From: Casuarius casuarius
Lineage: Eukaryota > Chordata > Aves > Casuariiformes > Casuariidae
Assembly: GCA_003342895.1 (NCBI GenBank)
Contig: PTFA01000020.1
Location: 5,473,644 to 5,537,643 of the forward strand
Direction of reading: 5' to 3'
Length of the DNA stretch: 64,000 nucleotides
Position numbers and translations under genes: made by a program. How positions within the stretch are numbered: position 1 is the first letter of the stretch; the number at the start of each line of letters is the position of its first letter. Shown piece by piece: positions 40,501 to 54,479 of this stretch. The notes beneath the pieces are model-generated. The model ran no database searches, was not told the origin of the DNA, and saw nothing but the letters and a program-made list of their open reading frames with translations.

Positions 40501-42524
40501 TGCACTATGCTTGGTTACTGCTGACATGAGCTGACATAAACTCTGGACAGAATTCTGGCCTTTCAAAAACGTTTGCTATTGACTTCAGCGAGGCCAGTTG
40601 TTCTTCACCTGGTACACATTCCTAGTTTTAGTGTTATGACACAGTCTCTAAGACAACATGCAAGTTTTAAGAACATAAAATACTGCTGAGAGAATTTTCC
40701 ATCTACTTGGGAATCTACAATATCAGACAGCGTTGGACTCCTCTGTGACGCGAGATGTCCAAGTTCAGTGGCATAAATCCAAGGAAGAAACCTTCCTCCA
40801 CGCAACTAAACACAATGGTTTTCTCTCAGAGCTCATTGTTTTTCCTTCAGCAAAACAAAAGAATAACCCTTCAAAACAAACATTTAACTTGCACTAAGGT
40901 CAAAGCAAAATATTATACAATTCTATATTTATCTATTTTCCTTCTTGATCTGTGCAAGGTCTGTCTAGCTACAGGAGTCAATCCAGAACCTTTCAAAAGC
41001 TTTCATAAACTCAAAAAATAGAAACAAAGGGACATATTTTGAGGTCAGATACTAGGACATTGATGTCACCTCCAGTAATGTAGTAGCATTCACCCTGACA
41101 GGTGATTTGCACATATTTAAACAAAATCACAATCTATCTGAAGATTATAAAAAGCTTTGTCCTCGACTTCTCCCAAGATATCCATTCAGTTCCTCGAACT
41201 TAACAAGAGTGCTTAAAAGTAAGAGTACTGCTACTACACCAGTAATATTACTATCAGAGCAAATCCAAAAATGTGTGAAGGCACATGTATTCCTCATATT
41301 TACCATTACAGAGATTGCATTTACCCTGAGAATCACACACTAGTCCATAATTGCAATAAATAACCAGATATTCAAGCGCTTCTCACCATCTCTGCACCAT
41401 TAGACTGAGCTGAGCTGTCCGACTGGAAAAAAAACCCAAACCCACACAACTACCAGCCTCAGGGGAAGGAGAGAAAAAAGAGGAAACAAAGAGACAGACA
41501 AAAAAAGCTAATGTGGTCCAGTGACTGCACTGCCTCAAGCACCTACTTAAATGCAGAAATCCCACTAACCAGTGTTTAGCTCCCCTTTCAGACTGGTTGC
41601 CCACCTCACTTCTTTTCCGTATTCCAGTATTATGGACTCCCACTAGGGGCAAGGGCTGAGGAAGACGACACTGGAAAGCTACCATGCCTGCTTGTAACAT
41701 CTTTGGGATTAGGATGGACTGGGATTACATTATCCTGATTAGGATTTCACTCACCAGCAATTCTTTTAACTGAAGTTTGACCTCAGACTTCCTCCCATAG
41801 AAGCCAGTATATAAACTTCCAGCCCCGTAGGACTTCTGCAGCTCAGATGAAGAATTCACAACACCCTTGCTCAGACAGAACCGCTGTCAAATACGGAATA
41901 GCACAACGTGAAGATGTCCCCAAAGGCACTGAACAGCCTTTTCCACTGTAACCCACTATCTGAAGCACCCAAGTGTCTTTTGGTGTTAGTTCTATCACCT
42001 TCAAATAACCGTTTTTTTTACCAAGGCTCTTGTAAGAGCACTTATTTTCTATCCCAATTTAACAGTAACAGCTCTCTTCTCTACAGCTAACTTTAATAAC
42101 TGAAATAACAAAGAGGAACATCACTAAGAAATTTTTAATAAGAATTTTGGGTTTTTTTAAATATGTATCTGATTGTTAGTTTAAAAATAGTATCTTAGAC
42201 TCTTGTGTTGTGACTAGATGGGGGGCAGGAGAGGGGAAACATTATTTGGTTTTAAAGCTCTTTGGTATTAACTTTAACTTTTTTTCTTAACAAAGCTTTA
42301 TTGCTTTATTTTTACTGGACATGTAAGAGTGACAGGAAGGCTGATAAGCTGTGTCAGACATTTGGTTTGCTTTGTTTCCATTAATGAGAGTTATAAGCAC
42401 AAAATCATGCTGAACAGAGTATTAAAAAAAAAATCATTGACAGTATTTAAATAAACACGTACAAAGCACGTGCTCAATGTCCATGATTTCAAGTGACAAC
42501 CACTCCTTTCCTAGAGGATCACTT

Positions 42525-42539
42525 CCCCCCCCCNCCCCC
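42525..42539. repeat. C-run with an unresolved base
   Basis: This C homopolymer contains one N at 42534, marking an assembly or sequencing uncertainty. The surrounding ORF is unreliable for that reason. Confidence 0.9.
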
Positions 42540-44649
42540 ATGCCAGTATTTGAAGTAAGGGAGTTCAAAGCAGTTAAAGGTTCTCTCTCCCTTTTCACAT
42601 TTCCCAAGCAAACAGTAATTCCGAATTGCTACCTCAGCAGTGGAAAATGGCTGGGAATATCAATGAGGTGCTGTCACTCCAAAATATAAAGCACCATCAC
42701 AGCTAACCACCATATGCTGTAACAAAAGTAGAATGAAAGCTTTGATACGTAAATTATATCCGCAGGATATTTCTAATACAGACATCAGAGGCTTCTAATT
42801 CACAAAGCTGACTGAATTCTATACGCTGATGCATTTCATGTTCAAATTAGTAGTGATGAAATCATCCCATGGTTACTGACGATGCTGTGCTAATCTTCCT
42901 TTGAAAGTTAAATTTTCAATCAAAGATAAAGAATTTAATTAAATTCTTTTATCTTCAGTGTATTTTTTTTTTCAATGCTAGAATGAACTTAAATGGAGAT
43001 TATAATGGCAACTTCTGTAAGTCTCTACAGAAGCTCGCAAAGAGCTGGAGGTATCTGAAATGAATATAGCATGATACGTAACTTTGTTTCTTCAGGTTGA
43101 TTATCGCAGCATAATATCTTGTTTCTTTTAATACCAGTAGGCTTTCATACATGGCAGGTACCTTCTCCCCTTTCATTAAATAAATACTAAATATTACTAT
43201 TACATACTAAAATAAATAAATACTATACCTAAGCTGGAAGCCAGGCAGACCATACAAATAATTAAAAACCACAATGATATCTCAAGAGTTTAAAGAAAAA
43301 AAAGGGAAGAGTCTCACACTACCAGCAGGACCACTGCCTACTGAAAAAGGCAGGATTCAGATATCTTAATTTTCTATCTAGCTCTGCATGAGTAACCTCA
43401 GCATATGGCCCCGTTTTTCCATCTCTAAAACAGAGCACGATGCCAACCTGCCTTTCCCAACTGCTACTATGGCAGGGAGATGGTGGGACACCCTCCAAAG
43501 TATGTGGCTTACATACTATTACAAATGGCAAAAGGAAATACTCGCCATCATATGGGTATTCCTATATGCACTATATTCCTATATCCCTGGCCATCCTCCT
43601 CTGTCCCCTTTGGTTCTCCCTGTGCCTCACCAGCCTCACCTGGATATCAGAGCTTTTGTTTTCCTAATTCTCACTCACAGACCACATGCAATAATACAGT
43701 AATACAGTCTTAAAGGAATTTCTTATCTCCAGGCACAACACTTGAAAAACAGAAGAGATCTGGTCCCTGAATGCAGACTCTCAGATCTGACCTGATTTCA
43801 TTTCATTGCCCGAGTCCTAGGTTCATTCCCAATCTGCGTTGTACATACAATATCACACGGAGCCAAGGAGACCGACAGAGTTGGTTCTTCCCTCTCACCC
43901 ACGTGACGTATGTAATGTGAGACTGCACAACACAAGGGTTGACTGCAGACTGCTCTCGGGAGTTTCAGACATCCAACCAACAGAGCTCTAGTTGCTCTGC
44001 TCCAGAGAAAACTAACAGTGACCGAGGTCTACCACCATTAGCACAAATTTCTGCTCGTGGCTGCCCATTCCTTTGCATGCCATTCTTGCTTCTTCTGTTC
44101 TAACACGGACACCTCTGGTAAGGGACAAAACATGCACACAGAAAAACACCTGGGAAAAAAAATCTGACACAAAGTAACCACCTCTGAGAGAGGTCCCAAG
44201 GTCCAGATGCAACAGTTCTTTAAATATCTGCAATAACCTATGATAATATACTTCAGTGCTTGCTTAGGCAAAGATGCCCGTCCCTACAGTACAAGCTGCA
44301 AGCTTAGCTGCCACCAGCACTGGTTATTCAGTAGCAGAATCTGAGCTAGGGAAGTTAACACATTGCACTGCTCAGACATGTCAATGTGCAGTGGCAGTTT
44401 CCAGGTGTAAAATCTTCTGAGATAAAACAGCTGAAATACTCTCTTCTCACACGTTTCTGGATTTGGAAAATGAATCCTATTCATAAGGACCGTCATATTC
44501 AATCACATCCATCTCAGCATCTGACCTGTTCTATTAATAGCAAGTAGTGGATGTTACGAAGGCACACAAGCAACCAGGCATATGCAGAATGATATTTCCC
44601 CTAATAAATCTTTCCAGTTTCCTTTAATGGACAGCTCAGAAACTCTGAG

Positions 44650-44850
44650 CTGGACTGCTATGGGACCACTGTGCTTAACAGCCACCTACAGAACTGTCCT
44701 CTATGATCGTGTGGTATCTTTTGCACTCTGCGTATGATTTTAGTCTCCACAATATCCTGAGGCAATGAGCTCCACAATATAATTAGATGCTGCATGAAAA
44801 TTTCCTTATTTTGCTCCATGTATGTGCCACTGTCCTTTATTATATTCTCT
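44650..44850 (+). repeat. Fossil interspersed repeat fragment
   Basis: The order of short matches (GCTTAACAGCCACC, GTCCTCTATGATC, CTCCACAATATCCTGAGGCA, ATGAGCTCCACAATATAATT, GATGCTGCATGAAAATTTCC) follows the middle part of a repeat I know to be very common in turtle and crocodilian genomes ('...TTCACAACATCCCCTGGCAA', then 'CGAGTTCCACAGGTTG...TGTGTGAAG...'). It is the same family as the longer copy at 59.6-60.9 kb and in the same orientation. I cannot name the family with certainty; it may be CR1/L3-type or another ancient amniote element. It is heavily diverged. Confidence 0.55.
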
Positions 44851-47328
44851 TCCTAGATATCCTAGCTGTTCTCATTTTCTCACTATTATTCATGTTCCCT
44901 AGGACTCAGGGCACCGCTCAGAGAAAGACAGAGACCATTACGCAAGAAACCCCTTCCAAAGCTGCAAGCCCTAACCCACCAGCTGACTCTCTGGCTTTTG
45001 CTCTCTGCCCCTTCCCTGCCACACCACCAGTAAAATCTCAGACCAACTCAGCCTCCTTTGCTTGGCACTTCCGTTCTGGCATAGCTGTTCTTGGGCTGCC
45101 TCAAAAGCAAGCTGACAAAGTGGATCAGAAAGCCCTTTCCTGCCTCCATCTGAATCCTTTAAAGCCCCAGATACACATTTTAGGGCTTTTTTCGGCTCCC
45201 AACATCAATTCTGGATATATTTTAAGTACAACATGGCCATTTTTTCATGACAGAAGTCCCCAGTCACAGAGATCTCTCTTCTCGATTTTCACGTTGTTTC
45301 ATTTTTTTCCTTTTGTCCTTTGAATTCTGTTCTTTCCTACAGTCCATGGAGTATTATTTCACTTCTTTTGGTATTTTATCCTCACTCTGCACAGTATATT
45401 ATCTTCATTCCTCTCCAGTTTTGTTCTTATCCTTCACAGTAGTCTGGCTTTCTTTCTCTTCTCCTGTCCAACAAATCTTCTGCCAACCTCTTGTCCTGGT
45501 TCTCCAGCAAAGGAAACTTGCCAAGTTTAAAATCCATTTCTCATCTTCTTGTCTGTCTCTTCCGCTATCTTCTGCTGCATTCCTTTGGTCACCCTCCAGG
45601 TATTTTCCATCATTTTGTCAGGTCTGCATATCTCGAGTTCTCTACTGTTTTTTCCTTTTGCCTTTAATGTGTTTTTAACTGTTCCTCAGAATGCCACTGT
45701 TATTTCCAGCTACACTACAGACCTGCAAACGTTCTTTTAGGATGTCTGTCTCTCTGGTAACAGTTCCTGGTCCTAACCAAGCAAGTGTGTTTTTTTCCTC
45801 CAGAAATATTCACAGGCAGCCTGAAGTGCTTCCTCAGTACTCATTGTTGTCTACTTTGCCAGCTTTTGGACTTGAAATCTGCCCAACTGTCCCATTTGCA
45901 GGCTTCAAAGCTAACTGAGAGAATCCCATCAGCTATTACAACTGAATTCTTGGAATAGCAGCACTACAGTCAAGCATTATAAAAGAGTACCAGCAGGGAA
46001 CTGGTGTGACTGTATTGTAACACCACCACCTCAAAGCCAATAATCACAATTACTGAATTAGAATCGGTGAGTGCATAATTAGCAAAGACTCGCAATTCAA
46101 GAGTCAATGGTCATCATCTAGCTATTTTATTGCTAGGTGAGGTGATGCTTCCAAATCAAGAGAGAAGTCTGTTTGGATGCAATGCCTCAATCTCAGGCAC
46201 AAGACATGAGATTTAATTCCACTACTGAAGATGCAGGACTTATCATGAGGAACAGCTCAAGACCCAGAAAAGGGCAAAACCCACCACAGCAAATAACTTT
46301 TCAATCACTGCCTTCTCAAATGCAACCAAACACTGAGAACTACTTCAGCAGATGACAGCAAAAAGTCAACATCATTAATGTAGCATTTTTCTTGAAATGG
46401 ACTGGGGATTTTGGTGCTTATAAAACTAAGAAGGTAGGAACTGCTAATAACTGTAGCTAAACCTGGCCACAAAAACCCCAAGTTTTTTCCCCATGGCTAG
46501 CTTTACTAACTTACTAAAACTCCTCTCAAACTAGTCTTGTGCTTCTCCTGAGAATAGACTCAAACAGCTCTTAACTACAGCATGTGGTTTATGCATGACC
46601 AAACTTAAGACAGATGTCCTCCAAGAATTGAGACCAAAACATGCATTTCATTTAGTGTGTGCTATTTTTATTTTATATTTTCAACCAAGATATCCTGAAA
46701 TATTTATCAATGAATCTTCCTGCATCATCAGAGAGACATTTTACTGCATGCCCTGAAATGGTTAACACTGTAGGCACACTGTTGGCACATTGGGGGGAGG
46801 GAGGGGGATCTTGACTTCCTCAGATTCAGTTAGGTAAACCTTTTTTTTTTTTTTTCTTTAATCTCTGAGATGATAAAAGCTAACTGAAAATTGCAAATTG
46901 ATCCAAGCACTATAAAACCCGGCCATGGTATCAGACAAAATCATAAACAATTTCTAATAAAACAATGGCTAGTTGAGATGTTCCTGCAGAAGGAAGTGGT
47001 TGTTGTCATTCCCTGCAAATGAAAATCTTTCCATTAAAATAATGATTCCAGTTTCTATGAAATAATTAATATTTTTCCTAATGTTAACAATCTGTGAATG
47101 AAGAGTTGATAGGAGGTTAAAAAACAAAAAGATGGCTTTTAGCACTTTTTCAGGCATGAACACAAAGATGAGCAGGATTGAGATGCAAGCATCTTTAACA
47201 GACGTTTTAGCTAAAGTGTTTAATAAACTGTTTGACAGAGTTCCGAAGTGTGGGATTTTGCTGCTTGTTTGTTTGTTTGACAGGAATACAAAATTCACGT
47301 TGAACGTACTAAGCTGCGTCTTACTTAC

Positions 47329-47413
47329 TGAGGACTATTGAAACATCTGTTTTACTCCTGAACTCCACAATCCAGCACCGCTCCAGGATTACCACTTCAG
47401 AGGGTTCAGAAGT
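47329..47413 (-). CDS. INPP4B: INPP4B exon: middle of PH domain
   Basis: The exon is 85 bp with acceptor ATCTCTTGCAG and near-consensus donor CTCA|GTAAGT. It enters in phase 0, encodes 28 residues (TSEPSEVVILERCWIVEFRS, then KTDVSIVL) and leaves one base, A. That A plus AG from the next exon makes Lys, giving SIVLKFQSGEPDLYL. The alternating hydrophobic strands and the EVVILERCWI segment resemble PH strands beta4 to beta6; PLEKHJ1 has a comparable LLLERC strand followed by an FSISF-type strand. Together with the Trp helix in the next exon this is the best part of the PH assignment. This exon lies upstream of the INPP4B start codon known from mammals, so it would be 5' UTR or skipped in the short isoform. 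Confidence 0.75.
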
Positions 47414-48884
47414 CTGCAAGAGATAAAGATGACAAAACGTTAGGATTTGGAGCCTGACTGGGAAGTCCGTCTGTTAGCCTGCTCACAGCCAACGCAGCCT
47501 ACAGACAGAAAGGCACCAGAGCAGCAGCACCACTAGGCAGATGGATACCAGCGTTCTTTAATTACCGATCTGTGCCATCTTACCCCAGTTCAATGAGCTA
47601 TAATGGGAATAAACTGTTGGAAAAGACTACACAGGAAACGAAGAAAAAAGGAGAACTCAGCAGTTTTTTTCATATTGTAGGTATTCAAAGTTTAGACGCC
47701 AGCTTGATTTCTAAACAACTTGGGCAAGCCCATCTCATTCCAATTGCTATACCTACTAACAACATTGAATCAAAAGTTGAAATCTATTCAAAGAGCAGGA
47801 TATTTTGAGGTAAACAAAGAACATAACCTAACATACACAGACTTCCAATAGTCATTTCTATTTCATTTTCATTTAAAAGGAATTCTTCACCATCACTTGA
47901 AACTGTGAATATTGGCTCTGGCTATGCAGTTGAGCAATATTAAGCTGTACGGAGCTATTGCAGTGCCACACGATACGAGTTACCCGTACCACTCCTTTTG
48001 TGAATGCTCTGCAGACACGACACAGACTCTTCTTTTAGCTTAATAAATGTGACTCATTTTTCAGAGAAGTGAAGCCATCAATCACTCCCTCACAATTAAT
48101 CTCTTGTTTTCTTGAAGCTTTTATCATCCATTTTTTATCCCTAACATGTGGGAATAAATAACGGTAAGAACACCCTCCCGTATGCTTCCTCGTCAGGAGC
48201 CGGGCAGCATGTCGCAGAGCCTCTTCTCCACCGCAGTGCAATTCTGGAAGGCCTAATGTAAATTTTTCCTTTAATGTTCCTTCCTCAGCTACTACTTTAC
48301 TTCCAAAACCTTGAGCCTTAGTTCCACATACTTGCCACTTAATGAATGACTTGGGGTTTTGTTTGTTTTTAAAGTTTGTATCTTTAACAGATGTTGCACA
48401 TGCACACGGCTTGTCTGCTTCCTTCTCTGCATTTATGCAGGGTTTATAGAGACCGGTTATCTGGCCTGCCAGAACCAAGCACACATTTTTGCCAACAGTA
48501 TCAAGTTTGTCTCTAAATGGAAGACTTGATTCTGCATTTTCTCACAAAAGGACCTTTTACTTACCTAATAGTACCATGGCCTTCCATCAGCAAGAAAGTA
48601 AGAAAAAAAATTGATAGAGTAAGTCCTAATGTTCAAAGTACGTGTTTTTGACTGAAGAGCAACAAACAGGCTGTTTCAGAAAGTGCTGCAAGGCGTTCCT
48701 CGAAAAAGTCTATTTACTCCTCTCCTCATCCCCCCCAAATTTTTCCTTTTTATTACATAACTACTCCAAACAAATATTCTGGTTGGTCCCAAAGAGAAGT
48801 ATTGTTTTATGGATTGAAAAAACAGCCAATAAATTGTTGAAAAAGAAAAAAAAGGTGAAATTATTGAAGCAGGGCAGCAAGTTT

Positions 48885-48898
48885 GGGGGGGGGGGGGG
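48885..48898. repeat. G14 homopolymer
   Basis: Fourteen G in a row. Its length is probably unreliable, and it could form G-quadruplex-type structure on the plus strand. Confidence 0.9.
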
Positions 48899-51800
48899 TT
48901 CAGCAAGTGTTGTGTTGGGAATTTTTTATTTATCAAATCCAGCAAATTGAGGCTACATGATAACCCACCCACCAGGTGATATCAGATGAGGCATTCTTAA
49001 GAGATTCCTATTAGGGAAAGAAAGATGCAGAAAGATTTATCTTTCTTTCTTTGTGTTTCTGTATGAGAAGCAGGGAAAGTCAGCTTGGGGAAATGGGCAA
49101 TAGCAGTTCAAAAGCAAACAACAAAGTCAGAGAGACTAATTAGGAAGTGTTCCTCAACAGCAACAATGCTCATGACTATTTTAATTCTTCAGATTTTGAA
49201 GCAAGATGTCAACACCTACATCACGGTCTCCCAGAAAATTCCTCATTTGAAGACGTAGATAACACAGGCAGATTCCATCAAGAGACAGCAATCTTTCAGA
49301 AAGGACACAACCGAAAGAAGGTTTTTATTCCAGAGGTTAACAAAGGTCTGAGACAATTTAACACTCAACTGTGAGTGCAGGAAATCCTTGTGAAACACAT
49401 ATTTCTGTGAGGAAGTGTGGGGTTTTTGTGCTGTTTTTAAAGCAGGAGTCCATACTAGCCAATGAAGAATGGGATCTTCCTTCACCAACTGCCCCAGAGT
49501 TTTTATTCTGTCATAACACCACCAGCACAGATTAGTAGGCACAACAGCCCAGCAGAGCTAACGTTAGCTTTGGTAGCATAGGCATACTGTTATTTCCACA
49601 ACTCTGGGAAGAGGCAATTAAGAAAGTAAAAGAGGCAGTGTGGGATACGACTGAAAGGAAGAGTTTTAGCTAGCAAACAGATAATCAGAAGGGGTAGAGA
49701 AGATCCTCCTAACTGAAACCTCTGGTTGGCTCCTCTCCCGAGTTTTTCCAAGTGTTCTGTGTTTCAGACAATACTGGGGCTGTTTTTTATCCCCTGCCTT
49801 CAACACAGCAGTTTTTACTCTGCTACTTCCATACCCACACGAAGAAGCCATCAGTTTTTGAATAAAGAAAAGCAAGCGTTGCTTTCTGCAAACCCAACCA
49901 AAGGTTTCAGCAAAGAGGCGAGATAGCGCACAGTAATGCATATGCACTGTTAGTGCAAATATTCTTAGAAATTAAAAAAGCAATACATAACCACTTTTAA
50001 TGAACAATTAGCCCATAGAATGAGCTAAAAACTAAGACAAAGGGATGAAAGAACAGTTATAGCACTTCATTACGTAGGTCAGCAATATGATGCTCTCAAG
50101 GAGTTTAATCAATCAATGCCGAACTCAGGGAACTCCGACCAAACCAGTAAAAGTGAGGTGCTTAGAGCTTTGGCCTTTGCTCTCAACGACAATGCTATTT
50201 GCGTGGCCATGCACATTTTAACTATGTGGCTTATAAAATGCTATTTATGGTTTAATTTCTGATTTGAGTGAATTACACCTGAAATACACAGGTTTAAAGT
50301 GACCACTGAAGGTGCAAGACACTGGAAAAAAGGCCTCTAACTTGCAATCTGGACTAACCTTTTCGGCAGCGCTGAGGCAGGTTCATTCAAGAGGGAGGTT
50401 CATGAGAGGTGTGAGCACAAGGTGGCAGCTTACACTGACACTACTGTAATGGTAGAAATTTTAGAGAAGCAGCTTGAAGCAAATGAGAAACAACTCTGCA
50501 GAGTTAGAGGTCTGTGAACCATGCTAAATAGAAGGCTTTAGATGTAGTTTCTTTACAGAGATGCAGCTTAATTCAAACCTCATTATAAAATAGTAAAGCC
50601 ATCTCAGCCAAACAAAAAGGTTATTATAGTCAATATCAGCCTGGTTTCAAAGATGCTGGGTGCTACAAAGTGGTTTTCTATTAAATCTGTTAATATATTT
50701 GCTTAAAATGATTTCTTTGCTGTAATGACTGCCTACATGAGAGCAGAAGAACAGTAAATGTCTGATGTTTTTCCTGAGAGAAACAGAGTAGGAAAAGTTT
50801 GATTTCAATACCACCTTAGGGCTCTTCTATTGCCGCCTCAAGTACGCATGTGAACAGTTCAGCACCCAAGGAAACAATTTCCAGAAACTCACCATCTGAG
50901 AAAGGAGTTGTCTAGTAACACAGAAATCAATGCTAGCAAGATTGTTTCAGGCATTTAGCTTTCCTGGTGCTTCTGGCTTGCAGCTAGAGATCAGCACTGC
51001 TTTTCTGCTCAGGACCTTTCAGGCACCAGCCTTCTCTTTGGGCATTTAAGTTCAACTGCAGTAGTAATGTTCATGCCCTTGCAACTGAAGCCATCCCTGT
51101 TCCTCCTCCCTCTGTTTCTCCCTCCTGCTCACTCTACCTTACTCTGCAGAACCTGCTGTCTTGTTTGGGAAATGTGCTGCCATCACTTCACACCCAATCT
51201 TTTTCCAGATCAAGGTACTGGCACATCATTCTGACTGTTAGTGAACGAAAAATTCAGCAATACACTGTATCTTAATATAATTACAAAATTATATGTATAA
51301 TTTTAAAACTAATGTCTTCCATTATAATGTATTTTCTTTGGGAAAGAAAAAGCACATACAAGTTAAGCATGAACTCCAGCACCACTTCCACTAATGCATA
51401 AAAATAATCCACATAGGATCCCTCTACATGGTAGCCTTGAGACTTCCTATGGGGCTTCAATTAATCATCTTTACGTGCAAAAGCAAAAGCTCAAGAACGT
51501 GACTCCACTGAGGGGGTATTTCATAAACACTTCAGGCTCAGCATCCTACTGGTCAAGAGAGCCACAGTGTTAAACATGAAAGTTACTCCAATCAAAAGAC
51601 TTTCATCCAGCACCTGTCCAAAAAGCATTCAATCAACTGTGACAACTTGGCCCCTTCTCATCCCATGGAAGAAAGGGTCCTCTGCAAATATTCATGACCC
51701 ACAGATGAAACAGCCAGACATGACAACTCCATAGGCTTAGCTTTCTCTCCAAATCCTAGATCTGCAGTAAATGGAAACTTGTCACTATATAAAGAGAAGC

Positions 51801-53582
51801 AGCTCCTTGTTGTATGGTTTTCAAGTAACTCAGGTATTTGGAAAGGTCAGGAAGGAAGGGTCACGCAGCTCCCAGGCAGTGCAACACAACTGCTGAGACT
51901 CCAGGCTTGATGTTTGCACTCTTGCACGAAAGACATACATGGAACAGAAACAAATTAGCACGTAGCTAGCAAAAGATAATTATCAAATAATTAACAAGAA
52001 CTTGTATCAAAGAATGTTTGTCTCAAAGTAATGCAGATTGACAGTTGAGTCAACATACATGAAAACAAACCTCAGAGAGGAAGGTTCAAGATATTTCAAT
52101 TTTTCTGCATTTTAAGATGGTGGATGCTACAGCACAAAATCCTCTTTTGCAACAAATTACTTCACTCCCTACACCAGTAGAAGTCAGAATGAAACACTGC
52201 AACTTCAAATGAATTTGCACGCTTTTCCAAGATTCACAGTCAAGTACAACGTATGATCAGAGGATATGCAGTTACTTTTTGTATATGTGTATGGGAACAA
52301 GAAGGGAAACAAACCAAGGGGAAAAAAAAAGATGAAAGAGCATAAGGCTGCCAGAATAGAAAACACGTGTTGCTACAAAACAGTGAACGCGCCCCTCCCA
52401 CATCCTGGCACAAAGCTGAAGAAAAAGAGCTTCAGAATTCCTACTGTTGCAGCCTTCTCATCATTTAGATGAGCTATGCTCTATCTAGCACACAAAAAGC
52501 TAATGAGAAATTTATTTGCAAATGAAATGACAAAATTGTAATCAAGGGACCTATTATGCATATCTGATAGAGATCAACTTTGTTTATCAGTATCCAAAGG
52601 CACTCAAAATTGTTCTCTTAAGCACACAGTATGAGCTTATTTGGACTAGGAGTTATTTTATTTCATTTTTTCACGTTTCATTTTAATAAAAGGGTAACTT
52701 CTAATGACTTGGTCTTTGTGCACACAAATAGGATCAAAATCAAGCCTGTAGTAATATGTTACAATCCAATATATTGTTTTTCACTATTAAATAATTCCAG
52801 AAAATTTTTAATCAATAGCTTACTGGATCAATCCAAATGCTGAACAACATTCAGGCCTTGAACTATTCCATCTTTCTTGGAAAATGGACAAAGCCTACAC
52901 ATAGAAAAAACAGAAAATTGTTTTAAAAGACTGAAGAGGAAATTAAATGATTCATAAGTCTAACCAAAGCATCCTACTAATACTGCTCAAATAGAAAAAA
53001 GTCCAAAACTTGGAATTCACAAAAAAACTATCTTCCTATTCACTTGGCCAAATGATCGGCCAAGCTTTACTATCAGCAGGCAGCTGTAAATCCCAAGTAA
53101 CATCACTACTATCAGCCGTATTGCCCTGAGTTTCAAATCAGGCTAGCGAAGACCTTACCATGCTGTGGAACCCATGCCAAGAGCTGTAATAAAAGATAGC
53201 AGACACCTGCTCATGTGCTTTGGTATGACTAACTACTTATTCACATGCACATAACTGTACACAACCTTTAATGTAAAGGAAGCTTAATGGTATTGAACTG
53301 GCAACCATCATTCAAGCATCTAACTCTAGATTCACAAGCAACCTAAAGACGCATTGCATGGGAGAGAACCACTTACACAAGTTTTCTGATAAAGTAAAAT
53401 AAAGTATTTTTGCAGTTTGAAAGTGGATAAAGTGCAAACACATTCTAAAGCAGTGGGAGAATCACATCCTACCTCAAGGTACAATAGTAACAGTTCGGGG
53501 ATGTTTCTAAAGGATCTGCAGTGAATGTGTAAGCTACATTGTACCATGAATTAGTAACTATGTTATTGCAGAGTCCAGCCTG

Positions 53583-53628
53583 CCCCCCTTTTTTTTTTGG
53601 GGGGGGGGGGAGGGGGAGGAGGGAGGGA
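53583..53628. repeat. C6-T10-G12 and G-rich cluster
   Basis: C6 (53583-53588), T10 (53589-53598) and G12 (53599-53610) follow one another directly, then AGGGGGAGGAGGGAGGGA. The C and G arms can pair across the T loop. The G-rich part has several runs of three or more G, as in G-quadruplex motifs. Confidence 0.85.
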
Positions 53629-54479
53629 ACACTCGTTAAAAAGACTTTAAGAAAAATTAAAGCATTAACAGGAACTTCTAAAATGGTCGGAAGTAGAAAC
53701 TTCAAGTGATTTCTGCGTTCTTGTAGGTCTGCCTTGATGTACCATGACCAAAAAGAAAAAAGGTGTTTTGATGTGAAAGGGTTTTACAACAAGAGTTTTA
53801 CTAGGGAGGATGTGGAAGTCTGCTGTTAGCTATATCCAGGAGAGAGCTAAACCTAAACACAGTTAAAATCAGAAATGCCATTCCAAGCAGTTGTTAGAAC
53901 AATAAGTAGAAAAGTAAGACTACAGCATTGTGGAAAAAAGAGAACAAATACTATATGAAGTAAAAACTCCTGTTAAGATGGTTTTTTTCTTTAAAAAAAA
54001 AGGGAAAGAAAACCTCTGTCAGTGGGAAAGAAGTAGCTATCAGGAATGCAAGGAACCCTACTTACTGAAGAATTTTACTGTATTTTTTTAAAAGCTTATT
54101 TTTGCAAGCTTGAAACAGCTGCTTAAAGACCTTAAGGAACTGGGATGCTACATACACCAATCCTATGTACCATGTTTTTCCAATCACTTATTTTCAGCCC
54201 TCATTTATGAATATTGCTATGGCAAGAACATGTTAAAGAAAAAAATCTTATGGAAAAGTGTAACACACTTAAAACTGACACAACTTTAGTCCCACAGAAG
54301 TAACACAAGAGACACCACTAGGGAACAAAAATTGAAAATAATACTTCTAAAATGTAAATGCAGAGAATTGGTTTTAGTTCTTGCTCACTATTAAAGAAAA
54401 CACTTGTAAGAGAACATTTTGCCTGAAGAGACTGGTAACAGCAGGAGAAGTTTCTCAAATTCGGGTTGAGCCCATAGCA

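Larger units (their letters stand above)
37397..47328 (-). other. INPP4B: INPP4B intron within the PH-coding region (9.9 kb)
   Basis: This 9932-bp phase-1 intron starts with donor GTAAGT at 47323-47328 and ends with GTGCAG at 37397. The flanking exons join in frame as SIVLKFQSG. It holds a fossil interspersed repeat at about 44650-44850, a C-run containing an N at 42534, and a 14-bp tandem duplication at 37495-37521. A 178-codon ORF at 44787-45323 and overlapping ORFs to 45918 lie in pyrimidine-rich sequence and show no domain. Confidence 0.85.

Noticed and set aside
44787..45323. 178-codon plus-strand ORF, followed by overlapping ORFs to 45918
   Set aside because: Begins inside a fossil repeat and runs through pyrimidine-rich sequence that suppresses stop codons; low-complexity Leu/Phe/Ser content and no domain.
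48566..48600. Possible minus-strand mini-exon (CTTTCTTGCTGATGGAAG ... ATTAG|GTAAGT)
   Set aside because: Only about 16 nt would be exonic; it breaks the phase between the 58.9 and 47.3 kb exons and adds no PH-like residues.
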